Assembly (NCBI RefSeq): GCF_002368335.1
Contig: NZ_AP018288.1
Span: 5,635,560 to 5,699,559 of the forward strand
DNA from: Nostoc sp. NIES-4103
GTDB lineage: Bacteria > Cyanobacteriota > Cyanobacteriia > Cyanobacteriales > Nostocaceae
DNA: 64,000 nt
Direction: 5' to 3'
The notes under the pieces are model-generated. The model searched no databases, was not told where the DNA came from, and saw nothing but the letters and a program-made list of their open reading frames with translations. Positions 1 to 7,989 of the stretch are shown in pieces; position 1 is the stretch's first letter, and each line of letters starts with the position of its first letter. The position numbers and the translations under genes were made by a program.

Positions 1-561
1 TAACTCTCTTGCAGTTTTTTCTTGTTTTGGTGCGCCATAAAAACCTGCTTCTGCTTCGAGTTCATCTACTAAATCCCAAGCTTCAATTGCTCTTTTTGAA
101 TCAGGGCCATAGTTAGCAGAAACTGAGCGAGCGTTGGATATGGCTTTTAGGAGTTCTTTTCGCAAGAATAACAATTTTGGTTTTTCTAGAAAGTTTCCTT
201 TATTGATGATATCTGTGACAGAAATAATACCGAGTAATTCACCTCGGATCACAGGCGCACGCCATACACCTGTGTTCGCAAATAACCGCGCTACATATTC
301 TACATCAAGGTCAGGATCAACGACGATGCACGGTTTACTCATTATTTCATAAACATGCACCTCTTGTGGGTCTTTCCCATAAGCAACAACTTTGCCTACA
401 ATATCCATTTCGGTAACAATACCGTAAGCATCACCGCTGTTACGAGGTTCCACAATTAACGCCCGTAATTCTTTGAGCCTTAATAGTTTGACTGCTTCTG
501 CTACAGTAGCACAACCGCGAATAGTAGCTACATCTTGAGTCATGATTTGTTTGGCTCGCAT
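1..561 (-). CDS. CBS-domain protein with CP12-like tail (3' end off window)
   Basis: The frame opens with ATG at 561 behind a GGAGCAAGAG ribosome site and stays open to the window edge (187 codons, stop not seen). Two CBS motifs can be read (MRAKQIMTQDVATIRG and YEIMSKPCIVVDPDLDVEYV), followed by a segment ending in EAWDLVDELEAEAG, which resembles the AWDxVEELxAE core of CP12. CBS pairs bind adenine nucleotides; CP12 is a redox-regulated scaffold of Calvin-cycle enzymes, and CBS-CP12 fusions are known in cyanobacteria. The position where CP12 usually has its first cysteine pair reads SVSANYGPDS with no cysteine, so disulfide switching there is unlikely. The C-terminal cysteine pair would lie outside the window. 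Its position beyond the nif genes may be coincidental. Confidence 0.75.
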   Translation of the reverse strand, partial: MRAKQIMTQDVATIRGCATVAEAVKLLRLKELRALIVEPRNSGDAYGIVTEMDIVGKVVAYGKDPQEVHVYEIMSKPCIVVDPDLDVEYVARLFANTGVWRAPVIRGELLGIISVTDIINKGNFLEKPKLLFLRKELLKAISNARSVSANYGPDSKRAIEAWDLVDELEAEAGFYGAPKQEKTAREL

Positions 562-1220
562 AACTCTTGCTCCTTAAATTTTTTGCAAGTAGGGCAATTT
601 CTAAACTGCTGCAATTCTTCCCAAACTGCATTTGCTTAGCTGCACTGAACGCCTATGCGCCTAACTCAAATTCAAGTTGAATTATGATGAATTGAGATTC
701 GCCTTTCAAAAAAGCGGTTACGTAACTTAGACACCCTTTTCCAGAAATATTAAGTCCATTTCATACCTTAATAAATATGGTTATTTCTTGGGATCAAATT
801 TATGCATTTCACCTTTTTTTGTGTGTATGCTTTCTCACTATCTGCCCAAGTTTTATGTCTAACCAGTATTAAAGTAGAAATGTCTTACATAACCCTGTAA
901 TCGCTTTTTGCTGAAGTTTAGGTTCACTAGCAACAATTTAGCTTACTTATATATTATCACTCTGATAAGTTTAAATTATGAATGATTTGTGAAGATCCCC
1001 AGACATATGAAATGACTTAAAATAAATTAAAAAAGTAACTAATTTGACAGTTGTTTCTAATGAATTAAGATAAGCGCTTAGTTATAACAGTTAGCTAATT
1101 AGCTAGCAATTATATCAAGGTTTGTCAATAAAATAATCTATTAGCTGATTTGAGAAAGATAAGCTATGCCACATTAATGTTGTTTATGCCTTGTAATCAA
1201 AATTAAGCCTCACAACTTAA
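562..1220. other. AT-rich intergenic region
   Basis: About 660 bases without a convincing gene. It must contain the promoter of the leftward CBS gene. I see no RNA gene, strong palindrome or tandem repeat, and the short open frames here show no recognisable protein. Confidence 0.5.
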
Positions 1221-2130
1221 GAGGATGTTTTAAAAGTCAAATTGAGTCAAAAATTATGCTAGTCGTCTGACCATGATACGAATCATCGCTATATATATAA
1301 AAGTCTCCGAAGTTTTGGGTAGCCTTTCATAATCTTTACTTAAACGGCGACACCAATTGAGCCATCCAAAAGTTCTTTCGACAACCCAACGCTTTGGTAA
1401 ATGGACAAAACCTTTTTTCTCCAATGGTCGAAGAACAATTTCTACAATCCACCGAAACATATCCATCACCCAATGCATAAATTCTTCGCCTCGGTATCCT
1501 CCGTCCATCCAAATGATGTTTAACCTTTTGACGTGATTGCCTGTATTGTGAACTCGTTTGAGGACTTTTTTCGCTCCTTCACGTTCTGGAACACTTGCAG
1601 ACGTTACCAAGACCCGCAAAACTAGCCCTAACAAATCTACACTTAGATGTCGCTTGCGCCCATGTATCTTTTTTCCTGCGTCATAGCCGACATCAACAGT
1701 AATCATCGTTGCTGTTTCTACTGATTGACTATCAACCGCCGCTTCTGATGGACTCTTATCACGTCCTGAGTCTACCCTTACCCACCGATAGAGTTGGTCA
1801 TGAACCTTCAACCATGTACCATCTTTTCCCCATCTCCAAAAATAACCATAAACCGTTGACCACGCCGGAAAATCTCCTGGCAAACCTCGCCATGTACAAC
1901 CTTCGCACAGAACATAGAGAATTGCATTCACGATCGCAAATAATGCTAATTTTCGGGGACGACCCCCTGGTTTTGATTCTGGGAATAGGTCTGCAATTAA
2001 TTCCCATTGTTCCCATGTCAGATTACTACGGTATGCTTTAGTTATTCGCTCACAGGGTGCTGGTTTCTACAAATTTCAGCATACGCCTTGTGAGCTTTCT
2101 TACAATACCCCCTACTTTTAAAACATCCTC
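1221..2130 (-). mobile_element. IS5-family insertion sequence, 910 bp, with intact ends
   Basis: Perfect 16-bp terminal inverted repeats are visible: GAGGATGTTTTAAAAG at 1221-1236 and its complement CTTTTAAAACATCCTC at 2115-2130. Both ends are flanked by TAA (1218-1220 and 2131-2133), fitting the 3-bp TNA target duplication of the IS1031/IS427 branch of IS5. The element lies between the CBS gene and the Mop gene and contains one transposase frame on the minus strand. Confidence 0.85.
1254..2045 (-). CDS. IS5-family transposase (probable lost start codon)
   Basis: DDE transposase of the IS5 family. Family hallmarks are VDSQSVETA (first Asp), the GYDAGKKIHGRKRH block, WMDGGYRG (second Asp) and LPKRWVVERTFGWLNWCRRLSKDYE (final Glu region). 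The reading frame extends beyond the GTG at 1931 through the conserved N-terminal segment KAYRSNLTWEQWELIADLFPESKPGGRPRK with no stop. The codon where relatives start with ATG is ATA (2045-2043). Translation may therefore begin at the internal GTG at 1931 and lose the first 38 residues, or the copy may be silent. The rest is full length (about 263 residues) with no frameshift. Confidence 0.8.
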   Translation of the reverse strand: MTKAYRSNLTWEQWELIADLFPESKPGGRPRKLALFAIVNAILYVLCEGCTWRGLPGDFPAWSTVYGYFWRWGKDGTWLKVHDQLYRWVRVDSGRDKSPSEAAVDSQSVETATMITVDVGYDAGKKIHGRKRHLSVDLLGLVLRVLVTSASVPEREGAKKVLKRVHNTGNHVKRLNIIWMDGGYRGEEFMHWVMDMFRWIVEIVLRPLEKKGFVHLPKRWVVERTFGWLNWCRRLSKDYERLPKTSETFIYIAMIRIMVRRLA

Positions 2131-2597
2131 TAAATAAAACAAAACTTATACAAACAATAATTAAAACCCTTATACCATTTCCATATGAAGATACACAGAA
2201 AAAACCCCACCGCCTACGGCACCTCCCCTTACCAAGGGGAGGTTAGGAGGGGTCAAAATAATATGCAGCTTCACAGAGAATTGGTATTATTGTGATCTAG
2301 TAACAATTCAGAATTGCTGCTATAGGGTATAGTTTTGCATACTTATTATAGAAGTAGTATCGCTTCTCGGTTTTACATTGATGTCAAGAGTCATAAAATT
2401 GAATAATAGCGTTTTAAATTTTGCTGAGTTAAACTAAGTAGTATTTCGATATAATCTATCGAATAAAGGTATTGCTATTGAAAGACATAGTGTATAAGAT
2501 ATATCACTTAAAAAATTAAGAAATCTTTAATAATTTTCTTGCTAGTATCAAAGCTTGTTAAAGTGGCAAGTAGAAATAACTAAAAGGAAATTAAAAC
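2131..2597. other. Intergenic region with palindromic repeat, upstream of Mop gene
   Basis: 467 bases without a gene. It contains a strong hairpin with arms CCTCCCCTT (2222-2230) and AAGGGGAGG (2234-2242) inside a longer GC-rich repeat of a type often dispersed in Nostoc genomes. The remainder is AT-rich and should hold the Mop promoter; AAAGGAAATTAAAAC just before the ATG supplies the ribosome site. Confidence 0.55.
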
Positions 2598-2807
2598 ATG
2601 GAAATTAGCGCTCGTAATTCTCTTAAAACCACCGTCAAAAAAGTTGTAACTGGTTCAGTTAATACTGAAGTGACTTTAGAACTAGCACCTGGAATAGAAC
2701 TAGTGTCAATTATTACCAAATCATCAGCGGAAAAGCTTGGACTTGCAGAGGGTAAGCAGGCTTACGCTGTGATTAAATCATCAGATGTGATAGTTGCTGT
2801 TGATTGA
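2598..2807 (+). CDS. Molybdenum-binding Mop/TOBE-domain protein
   Basis: A 69-residue single-domain protein of the Mop (molbindin/TOBE) family. The pattern MEISARNSLKTTVKKV, then SVNTEVTLEL, ITKSSAEKLGL and AYAVIKSSDVIVAVD matches the family's small beta-barrel, which binds molybdate in oligomers. A role in storing or buffering molybdenum fits the adjacent nitrogenase cofactor genes. It is on the opposite strand from them and converges with the feoA-like gene. The ATG follows an AAGGA box at good spacing. Length is normal for the family. Confidence 0.85.
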   Translation: MEISARNSLKTTVKKVVTGSVNTEVTLELAPGIELVSIITKSSAEKLGLAEGKQAYAVIKSSDVIVAVD

Positions 2808-2813
2808 CAAATA

Positions 2814-2841
2814 GGCGACTTGCTTTCAAAAGCAAATCGCC
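2814..2841. terminator. Bidirectional hairpin between converging genes
   Basis: Near-perfect inverted repeat GGCGACTTGCTTT / AAAGCAAATCGCC immediately after the Mop stop. It sits between the Mop gene (plus) and the feoA-like gene (minus), so it could end transcripts from both sides. There is no long T-run, so efficiency is uncertain. Confidence 0.55.
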
Positions 2842-2913
2842 CATAAAGCTTTTGAGTTTATTTGATTGAGAGTAAGTAAATATTATGGGTGCAAGTCATT
2901 GTGCCCATACTAA

Positions 2914-3165
2914 TCAATTATCAATAATCCGAACATAAATAGCACGGGCAACTTCTCTTTCTATCTCCCAGGATATATTGTCAACTCTGATGATTAAAGA
3001 AGGAAACTGCCGTTCTAAAGTAATAGTAGTGCCTGTTCTTATACCCATTGATGTTATCTGTTGATGGATTGTCTCATCTTGAACCTTGCAGAAAGTGACG
3101 ATACCTTGTTCTCCTGCCCTGAGTAATTCTAATGAGCAACCAATCACACTAAAAGGGGTAAACAT
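2914..3165 (-). CDS. feoA: FeoA-like small protein
   Basis: 83 residues forming one FeoA (SH3-like) domain: FCKVQDETIHQQITSMGIRTGTTITLERQFPSLIIRVDNISWEIEREVARAIYVR. FeoA is a cytoplasmic partner of the FeoB ferrous-iron transporter. In cyanobacterial nif clusters a stand-alone FeoA-like gene commonly follows fdxH, consistent with iron demand during nitrogenase assembly. No feoB is visible here. It is probably the last gene of the nif downstream operon, about 105 bp after fdxH, and a palindromic repeat (GAAGTATGAAGTAT / ATACTTCATACTTC, roughly 3181-3232) lies between the two. Confidence 0.8.
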   Translation of the reverse strand: MFTPFSVIGCSLELLRAGEQGIVTFCKVQDETIHQQITSMGIRTGTTITLERQFPSLIIRVDNISWEIEREVARAIYVRIIDN

Positions 3166-3271
3166 TTTAAAAATAAAAGATGAAGTATGAAGTATGGAGT
3201 ATATGTTTTTGCTTCATACTTCATACTTCGTTCTTTATTGGATTGCTAACAATGGCAACCAGAGCGATCGC

Positions 3272-3571
3272 TTACACGAGATATGCTTCTTGATGTGTCT
3301 TAATCGTGCAATTAGAACGTGGTTTGCTAACACAAAGTAAAGCAAAACCTTTCTCAAGTTGCTCGTCATCCAAGAACATTTGATCTTCTTGATCCACTTC
3401 ACCTTCAACTACTTTACCTACACAACTTGAGCAACCACCTGAATGGCAAGAGTAAGGTAATTCAATACCAGCTTCTTCTGCTGCATCCACAATGTTAGTA
3501 TCTTCGTCTACTTCAATTGTGGTATCTAGATCTTCCTTTTTGTTGATTAATCTAACTTGGTAGGTAGCCAT
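3272..3571 (-). CDS. fdxH: Heterocyst [2Fe-2S] ferredoxin FdxH
   Basis: 99-residue plant-type ferredoxin. Cluster ligands are Cys42, Cys47, Cys50 and Cys80 (CHSGGCSSC and ALLCVSKP). The basic/polar residues and long variable loop, and the position at the end of the nif cluster after hesAB, fit FdxH, the heterocyst-specific electron donor to nitrogenase reductase, rather than photosynthetic PetF. The ATG at 3571 is preceded by GAGGAGAATCGG. Expression is expected only late in heterocyst development, by analogy with Anabaena sp. PCC 7120. The gene appears intact. Confidence 0.93.
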   Translation of the reverse strand: MATYQVRLINKKEDLDTTIEVDEDTNIVDAAEEAGIELPYSCHSGGCSSCVGKVVEGEVDQEDQMFLDDEQLEKGFALLCVSKPRSNCTIKTHQEAYLV

Positions 3572-3744
3572 TATCCGATTCTCCTCAAATATATGATTCG
3601 GTTAGTTTCTCGAAGTTGTGTGATTGTTGCCATTCTTCGAGAAAAAGTGCGGAGCGCCTCAAATAATTGGTAATTCGTAATTCGTAATTCGTAATTTTCA
3701 GAGCAATATTAATTAGGAATTACGTATGAACAATTACGAATTAT

Positions 3745-4116
3745 TTAGCTGCAAGGTACACCTGTAGGCGTACAGTCACCTGTTTTAAACGACTTACCGC
3801 AGCCGCAGGTATCGCTTGCATTAGGGTTAGTAAACTTAAAGCCGCTTTCTATTACCCCTTCGACAAAATCGATGACCACCCCTTCCAACAAAGGCGCACT
3901 TTTGGCATCCACATAAACCAGCACCTTGCCTTGCTCAATAACTAAATCATCTGGTTGTGGTTTACTAGTGATATCGATGGCATACTCGTAGCCACTGCAA
4001 CCACCATCTTTTACAGAGATGCGGACACCTTTAGTTGCACCATTCTCATCAGGAGCGGAACCTCGCAGGAATGCTCGTAGACGAAATTCTGCTTTTTCTG
4101 TCAAAGTAACGGTCAT
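3745..4116 (-). CDS. hesB: HesB/IscA-type iron-sulfur assembly protein
   Basis: A-type iron-sulfur carrier. The three conserved cysteines are visible in GGCSGYEY and DTCGCGKSF. The start at 4116 (MTVTLTEKAEFRLR) is preferred because TAGGAGGCTTA lies directly upstream. The frame continues upstream through repeat-derived codons, which makes a 144-residue reading unlikely. With hesA it forms the hesAB pair found downstream of nif genes in heterocystous cyanobacteria. It presumably delivers Fe-S clusters to nitrogenase proteins. The C-terminus (DCTPTGVPCS) carries an extra cysteine. Confidence 0.9.
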   Translation of the reverse strand: MTVTLTEKAEFRLRAFLRGSAPDENGATKGVRISVKDGGCSGYEYAIDITSKPQPDDLVIEQGKVLVYVDAKSAPLLEGVVIDFVEGVIESGFKFTNPNASDTCGCGKSFKTGDCTPTGVPCS

Positions 4117-4245
4117 TAAGCCTCCTAATTTGTAGCGATTAATTGTTCTGATTTCGGGTGTAGGGTTGTCATTAGTCATTAGTCATTAGTCAATGGTCAA
4201 TAGAAATTAACAAATGACAAAGGACAAAGGACAAATGACAAAAGA

Positions 4246-5049
4246 CTAATGTGTGCAATTGCTACTGGTGGGTTCCATCGAATTGGATTGGGCGTATCTC
4301 CAGGGTGCAGTGTTACCACAGACTGGACAAGAGCGATCGCGCCCAGATCGGCGTTTAGCAAATTCCATCCGATTAAAATCAATTGTCAGCAATTGTGACA
4401 ACAGAGGTTGACTAAACCCAGTGATCAACTTCACCGCTTCCAGCGCTGTTAGACAAGCCAAAGTTCCAGAAACAGCGCCTAGAACTGAAAAGCCGCGCCG
4501 ATCCCACTCAGGCTTCTCAGGAAACAGACAGGATAAACAAGGAGTCACACCAGGAATAATCGTTGTCAAATACGCCTCCATCCCATCCATTGCGGCTTCC
4601 ACCATTGGTTTGCGCCAACGCACACAAGCTGCATTTAACAAATCGCGTTCCGTGAAATTGTGCGCGCAGTCCAGCGCCATATCCGCAGATTGCACCAAAG
4701 AGTCTACATTTTCCGGAGTGACATACTCATGAACTGCTTCTATCTTGATGTCGGGATTGATAGCCTCCAGAGTTTCCTTAGCTTTGAATACTCTTGGTTT
4801 ACCTACCCAATCATCCGTCATCAGAACTTGACGATTCATATCATCCAGTCGCAAGTCACCACCCCGGACAAGGATTAGCCGCCCAACACCCGCTACTGCT
4901 AAGTAAAGCGCCGCCGTACCGCCTAATCCCCCCACACCCGTAACCAGAACCGTCGCTGACTTGAGGCGCTTCTGAGCTACTTCGCCAAAATTCGGAAGCA
5001 TCATTTGGCGACTATAGCGTTCTAACTCTGTAGGCGTTAGGTTTATCAC
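4246..5049 (-). CDS. hesA: HesA, ThiF/MoeB-like adenylyltransferase
   Basis: 267-residue E1-like enzyme. It has the nucleotide-binding glycine motif VTGVGGLGG, the DxxDxxNRQ segment (LRLDDMNRQVLM), and two CxxC pairs for zinc (CLSC and CPVC). HesA homologues adenylate protein C-termini or molybdenum-cofactor precursors; in nif clusters the exact substrate is not settled. The start is GTG at 5049, preceded by AGGAGTTACAAA. The stop codon lies at the edge of short tandem repeats, and the last residues (SSNCTH) are probably variable. It sits between nifW and hesB. Confidence 0.9.
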   Translation of the reverse strand: MINLTPTELERYSRQMMLPNFGEVAQKRLKSATVLVTGVGGLGGTAALYLAVAGVGRLILVRGGDLRLDDMNRQVLMTDDWVGKPRVFKAKETLEAINPDIKIEAVHEYVTPENVDSLVQSADMALDCAHNFTERDLLNAACVRWRKPMVEAAMDGMEAYLTTIIPGVTPCLSCLFPEKPEWDRRGFSVLGAVSGTLACLTALEAVKLITGFSQPLLSQLLTIDFNRMEFAKRRSGRDRSCPVCGNTAPWRYAQSNSMEPTSSNCTH

Positions 5050-5059
5050 TTTGTAACTC

Positions 5060-5377
5060 CTAATCAGAAGTGATTTCTGTCAGCGTGACTACATTCTTCG
5101 GCTTATCGTTAAACACTTTGAACAGTTTTTGTTCTTGGGGTGTTGATTCCAGAAAAACCTCATAAGCTTTTTGTAAAGCTAAAGAATATTGATTTAGCTT
5201 TTCTTCTGCACTTAGATCAGGAGAATTTTCATCAATTTCCCGAATATATTGGGAAAACTTCTTCAAAATATGCAGACGATTTACATTCACAAATTTTTCG
5301 TCGTAGGGCAGATTAAAAAACTGCAAAAATTCCTCTGTGTCTACGAGCTTTTTGAATTCTTCAATAGTCCCAGTCAT
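5060..5377 (-). CDS. nifW: NifW nitrogenase-stabilising protein
   Basis: 105 residues matching the NifW family: EEFKKLVDTEEFLQFFNLPYDEKFVNVNRLHILKKFSQYI, followed by YSLALQKAYEVFLESTPQEQKLFKVF. NifW associates with the MoFe protein and protects it from oxygen or aids P-cluster maturation. The start overlaps the upstream DUF683 stop as ATGA, showing translational coupling. Ten bases separate it from hesA. Length is typical. Confidence 0.9.
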   Translation of the reverse strand: MTGTIEEFKKLVDTEEFLQFFNLPYDEKFVNVNRLHILKKFSQYIREIDENSPDLSAEEKLNQYSLALQKAYEVFLESTPQEQKLFKVFNDKPKNVVTLTEITSD

Positions 5378-5574
5378 TTAGCATTCTCCAATTTTTTCAG
5401 CTGTTGCTTAAGTTCATCTAACTCACGATAGATTTCATAAGTCTCAGCCGCCACATCCATAAGTTTTTTGTAATCTGTGGGCAGACCTTCCGCTAAATCA
5501 TGCAGATCCATCTTCATTTGACCCGCTTTACTATTCAGCTTTCTAATCTGCCCTTTCAATTCGTCAATTGTCAT
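5374..5574 (-). CDS. DUF683 small nif-associated protein
   Basis: 66-residue helical protein of the DUF683 (CCE_0567-like) family: MTIDELKGQIRKLNSKAGQMKMDLHDLAEGLPTDYKKLMDVAAETYEIYRELDELKQQLKKLE. The two long heptad-rich segments predict a helical hairpin that dimerises. The family is confined to nif clusters and sits beside DUF269; its function is unknown. It couples to nifW by a 4-base overlap. Its start codon lies directly on the edge of a TCATTTGT repeat block, so the repeats occupy its leader. Confidence 0.85.
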   Translation of the reverse strand: MTIDELKGQIRKLNSKAGQMKMDLHDLAEGLPTDYKKLMDVAAETYEIYRELDELKQQLKKLENAK

Positions 5575-5658
5575 TTGTCATTTGTCCTTTGTCATTTGTG
5601 CTTAGTCATTAGTCATTTGTCTTTTACTAATGACCAATGACTAATGACTAATGACTAA
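5575..5658. repeat. Short tandem repeats forming an inverted pair
   Basis: Heptamer-like units of the type TCATTTG/TCCTTTG on the left, answered by TGACTAA/TGACCAA on the right, so the block can fold into a hairpin between two operon genes. The same repeat family occurs near 4170-4250, 6550-6710, 9590-9660, 37640-37680, 37900-37950 and 39465-39600. Confidence 0.8.
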
Positions 5659-6135
5659 TTAAAGTTTGCCAACTTCGGGAAAGCGTTTCGCTAAATCAAT
5701 GCCTTTTTGGACAAACTTATCTCCTTCTTCTGCTAGTTTTTCTAGAGAATCAAAACCAAAGCGATGGGCATCTCGCAAGGTTTTCACAGCTAGCAAAAGC
5801 CGACCAGAAAAGACTAATGCCCAACCAAATCCCTCATGGCTCAAGTCAATTACCACTTGAGATATCAAACCAGTTTCTTTTTCAATTCCGGCAGCGACAG
5901 CGCGGAAAAATGCCATAATTCGTGCTTGTGTTACCGGGTCAACTTCACCCTCAACAGAAATTTCACGTTTTTTCTGTTTAGTCACAACAAAGGGTTTGAG
6001 AATTAATTCATCCGACCAATTCCGGTAAACTCCATAATTATCTTGTCCCCGGATTTGGAGAACTAAAGACTTCAAAAAAGGAGAGTCTGCAACTACAGTT
6101 GTTGCGGTTCCATTCACACTATTATTTTCACTCAT
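5659..6135 (-). CDS. DUF269 / NifX-associated nitrogen fixation protein
   Basis: 158-residue NifX-associated protein (DUF269). Family signature regions are SPFLKSLVLQIRGQDNYGVYRNWSDELILKPFVVTK and GFGWALVFSGRLLLAVKTLRDAHRFGF. It overlaps nifX by 4 bases (ATGA), so the two are co-translated, and the DUF683 gene follows downstream. The family is restricted to nif clusters and is thought to work in FeMo-cofactor synthesis or storage; the molecular role is not established. Confidence 0.9.
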   Translation of the reverse strand: MSENNSVNGTATTVVADSPFLKSLVLQIRGQDNYGVYRNWSDELILKPFVVTKQKKREISVEGEVDPVTQARIMAFFRAVAAGIEKETGLISQVVIDLSHEGFGWALVFSGRLLLAVKTLRDAHRFGFDSLEKLAEEGDKFVQKGIDLAKRFPEVGKL

Positions 6136-6545
6136 ACCGTTGCTTCATTTTCTACTTCGTCTGCAAAGTTTGAGGTTTTTTGCTGTAAAGCTTTACGCAA
6201 CCAAGGTGGAGGATTACCTTTCAGGGTTTGCACTAATTTAGTGAGTACTTCACTAATTTCTTCTTCTTCCGATCGCGCCTTAACAGGAGTCACACCTTTC
6301 TTGATTAATTTAGCTGCGGCAGTACCACCAATTGCTGTAACATAAACAATGGTACAATCGCCTAGAGCTTCAAGTTTGGGTGTAATTTTATCCTCATTAC
6401 CATCTTCTTTTAATTCGCCAGAAAATGAGAGAGTTTCTAGAAATTGATATCCCTCATTGGAGATTTCATAAACATCAATTTCTCTTGCCCATCCGAAGTG
6501 AGCATTAATATGAACGTGGTCACTTGTCGTAAAGGCAATTTTCAT
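6132..6545 (-). CDS. nifX: NifX, FeMo-cofactor precursor carrier
   Basis: The start chosen at 6545 gives MKIAFTTSDHVHINAHFGWAREIDVYE, the conserved NifX/NifY/Dinitrogenase-iron-molybdenum cofactor fold N-terminus, and 137 residues. Codons upstream to 6572 come from repeat-flanking sequence. NifX binds NifB-co and VK-cluster and passes them to NifEN. The candidate metal-site histidines are in DHVHINAHFG. The gene is separated from nifN by about 115 bp of short tandem repeats but remains in the same orientation and ends in the coupled DUF269 gene. Confidence 0.92.
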   Translation of the reverse strand: MKIAFTTSDHVHINAHFGWAREIDVYEISNEGYQFLETLSFSGELKEDGNEDKITPKLEALGDCTIVYVTAIGGTAAAKLIKKGVTPVKARSEEEEISEVLTKLVQTLKGNPPPWLRKALQQKTSNFADEVENEATV

Positions 6546-6660
6546 TCTAATTTGTCCTGTGTCAGTTGTCATTTGTCATTTGTCCTTTGTCCTTTGTCTT
6601 TTGTCCTTTGTCATTTGTCTTTTACCAATGACGAATGACTAAGGACTAATGACTCTTGTG
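6546..6660. repeat. STRR block between nifN and nifX
   Basis: Repeats of TTTGTCC/TTTGTCA are followed by ACCAATGAC/ACTAAGGAC, giving an inverted pair. The block continues into the 3' end of nifN and encodes its last residues. Confidence 0.8.
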
Positions 6661-7989
6661 TCATTTGTCTTTTACCAATGACAAAGGACTAAGGACTAAT
6701 GACTCTTCTTGCTCTAAAAAGAGGTTGCCAATACCAAATAAAAGCTCCATTGTGCCGCGATAACCGACTTTGGTAAATTGCCCATTACCCAAACGGTCAT
6801 AAATGGGAATACCCAAACGGTACAAAGGAATTGACAGACGTTTAGCGATCGCGTTTACGTTAGAATTACCAATCAGCAGATCACATCCCACTGCTAGTTG
6901 CTCAAAGTCTTCTAAATCACCGATGGTTACGCTCTTAATCGGTAATTGTTCCAACAGTGGCGATTTTGTGGTTGTTACGGCTGCATGAATTTGGCTTCCC
7001 ATCGATTGCAGGAAATTCACTGTTGACCATAACAAATCTGGTTCCAGCGCTAAGGAAACTCGCTTTGCACCGAAGTAAAAGTGAGTATCCAGCATGGCAT
7101 CTTGCAGTTGGCGACGTTGGCGACGGTATTTTTCTGGTACACTATTGCTACTCAAAATCGCCAATGCTTGCAAAAATTCATCCACTGGTTCCAAGCCAGT
7201 TAATTCGCCAAACACCTCGTAAGGAATGCCAAAGCGTTCTTCGAGAATTTTGGCAGCACCGCGCATACTTTCACCCAAGGCGATGGTGAAGGCAGAACTA
7301 CCGACTTCTTGTAACTGTTTAACAGTGGTACCGCTGGCTGTGATAGCGCTATAGCCATCTTCTAAATGTCCATCCAGGGAAGCGCCAAGATTAGGTACAA
7401 AGATGGGTACTAAACCAAAAGCCGTCACCATCTCTTTGATTTCCTGCACATCCCCAGGTGTGAAAGCAGAACCCGCCAAAATCGTTACTTGTTCAGTTCT
7501 AATTCCACCTGCTTTCGGAACTTCCCTGACTATGCTTTCTACAGCAGCAGCAAAACCATCTTGCAACGCCCCTTTAAAATCAGGAGTGGGAGCAAAGACA
7601 ATGGGCAAATGATCTAGTTCACGGTGGCGTTTGCGGATATCCTTGATAAACCGCTCAATATCATCGCCTCTAGTTTCTGTCAGTCCTGTGCTGCACAAAC
7701 CGATAATTTCGGGATTAAGCTTTTCTACCAAAGTGAGAATTGCTTGCTCTAAATTTTCTTCACCACCCAAAATGGTAGTCACTTCCGTCATGGCTGTAGT
7801 GGCTAGGGGAATAGCTTCCCGAAAATGCCGTACAAGCACAACTTTAGCGAAGGCGGTACAACCTTGGGAACCGTGGAATAAAGGTATCATGCCCTTTAAT
7901 CCTAAGAAGGCTAGGGATGCGCCCAAAGCTTGGCTTTGCTTCAGGGGATTAACTGCTACTGATTTATTGGGAAGATTAACGATCGCCAT
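6661..7989 (-). CDS. nifN: NifN, FeMo-cofactor scaffold beta subunit
   Basis: 442 residues homologous to NifK. The FeMo-co scaffold NifEN matures the L-cluster into FeMo-cofactor. Recognisable segments are NPLKQSQALGASLAFLGLKG, GSQGCTAFAKVVLVRHFREAIPLATTAM and ICSTGLTE-like LCSTGLTETRGDD. The start lies one base before the nifE stop, so the pair is tightly coupled. The final residues (ESLVLSPLSLVKDK) are encoded by the intergenic tandem repeats, so the native C-terminus has been replaced or extended by repeat DNA. Confidence 0.93.
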   Translation of the reverse strand: MAIVNLPNKSVAVNPLKQSQALGASLAFLGLKGMIPLFHGSQGCTAFAKVVLVRHFREAIPLATTAMTEVTTILGGEENLEQAILTLVEKLNPEIIGLCSTGLTETRGDDIERFIKDIRKRHRELDHLPIVFAPTPDFKGALQDGFAAAVESIVREVPKAGGIRTEQVTILAGSAFTPGDVQEIKEMVTAFGLVPIFVPNLGASLDGHLEDGYSAITASGTTVKQLQEVGSSAFTIALGESMRGAAKILEERFGIPYEVFGELTGLEPVDEFLQALAILSSNSVPEKYRRQRRQLQDAMLDTHFYFGAKRVSLALEPDLLWSTVNFLQSMGSQIHAAVTTTKSPLLEQLPIKSVTIGDLEDFEQLAVGCDLLIGNSNVNAIAKRLSIPLYRLGIPIYDRLGNGQFTKVGYRGTMELLFGIGNLFLEQEESLVLSPLSLVKDK

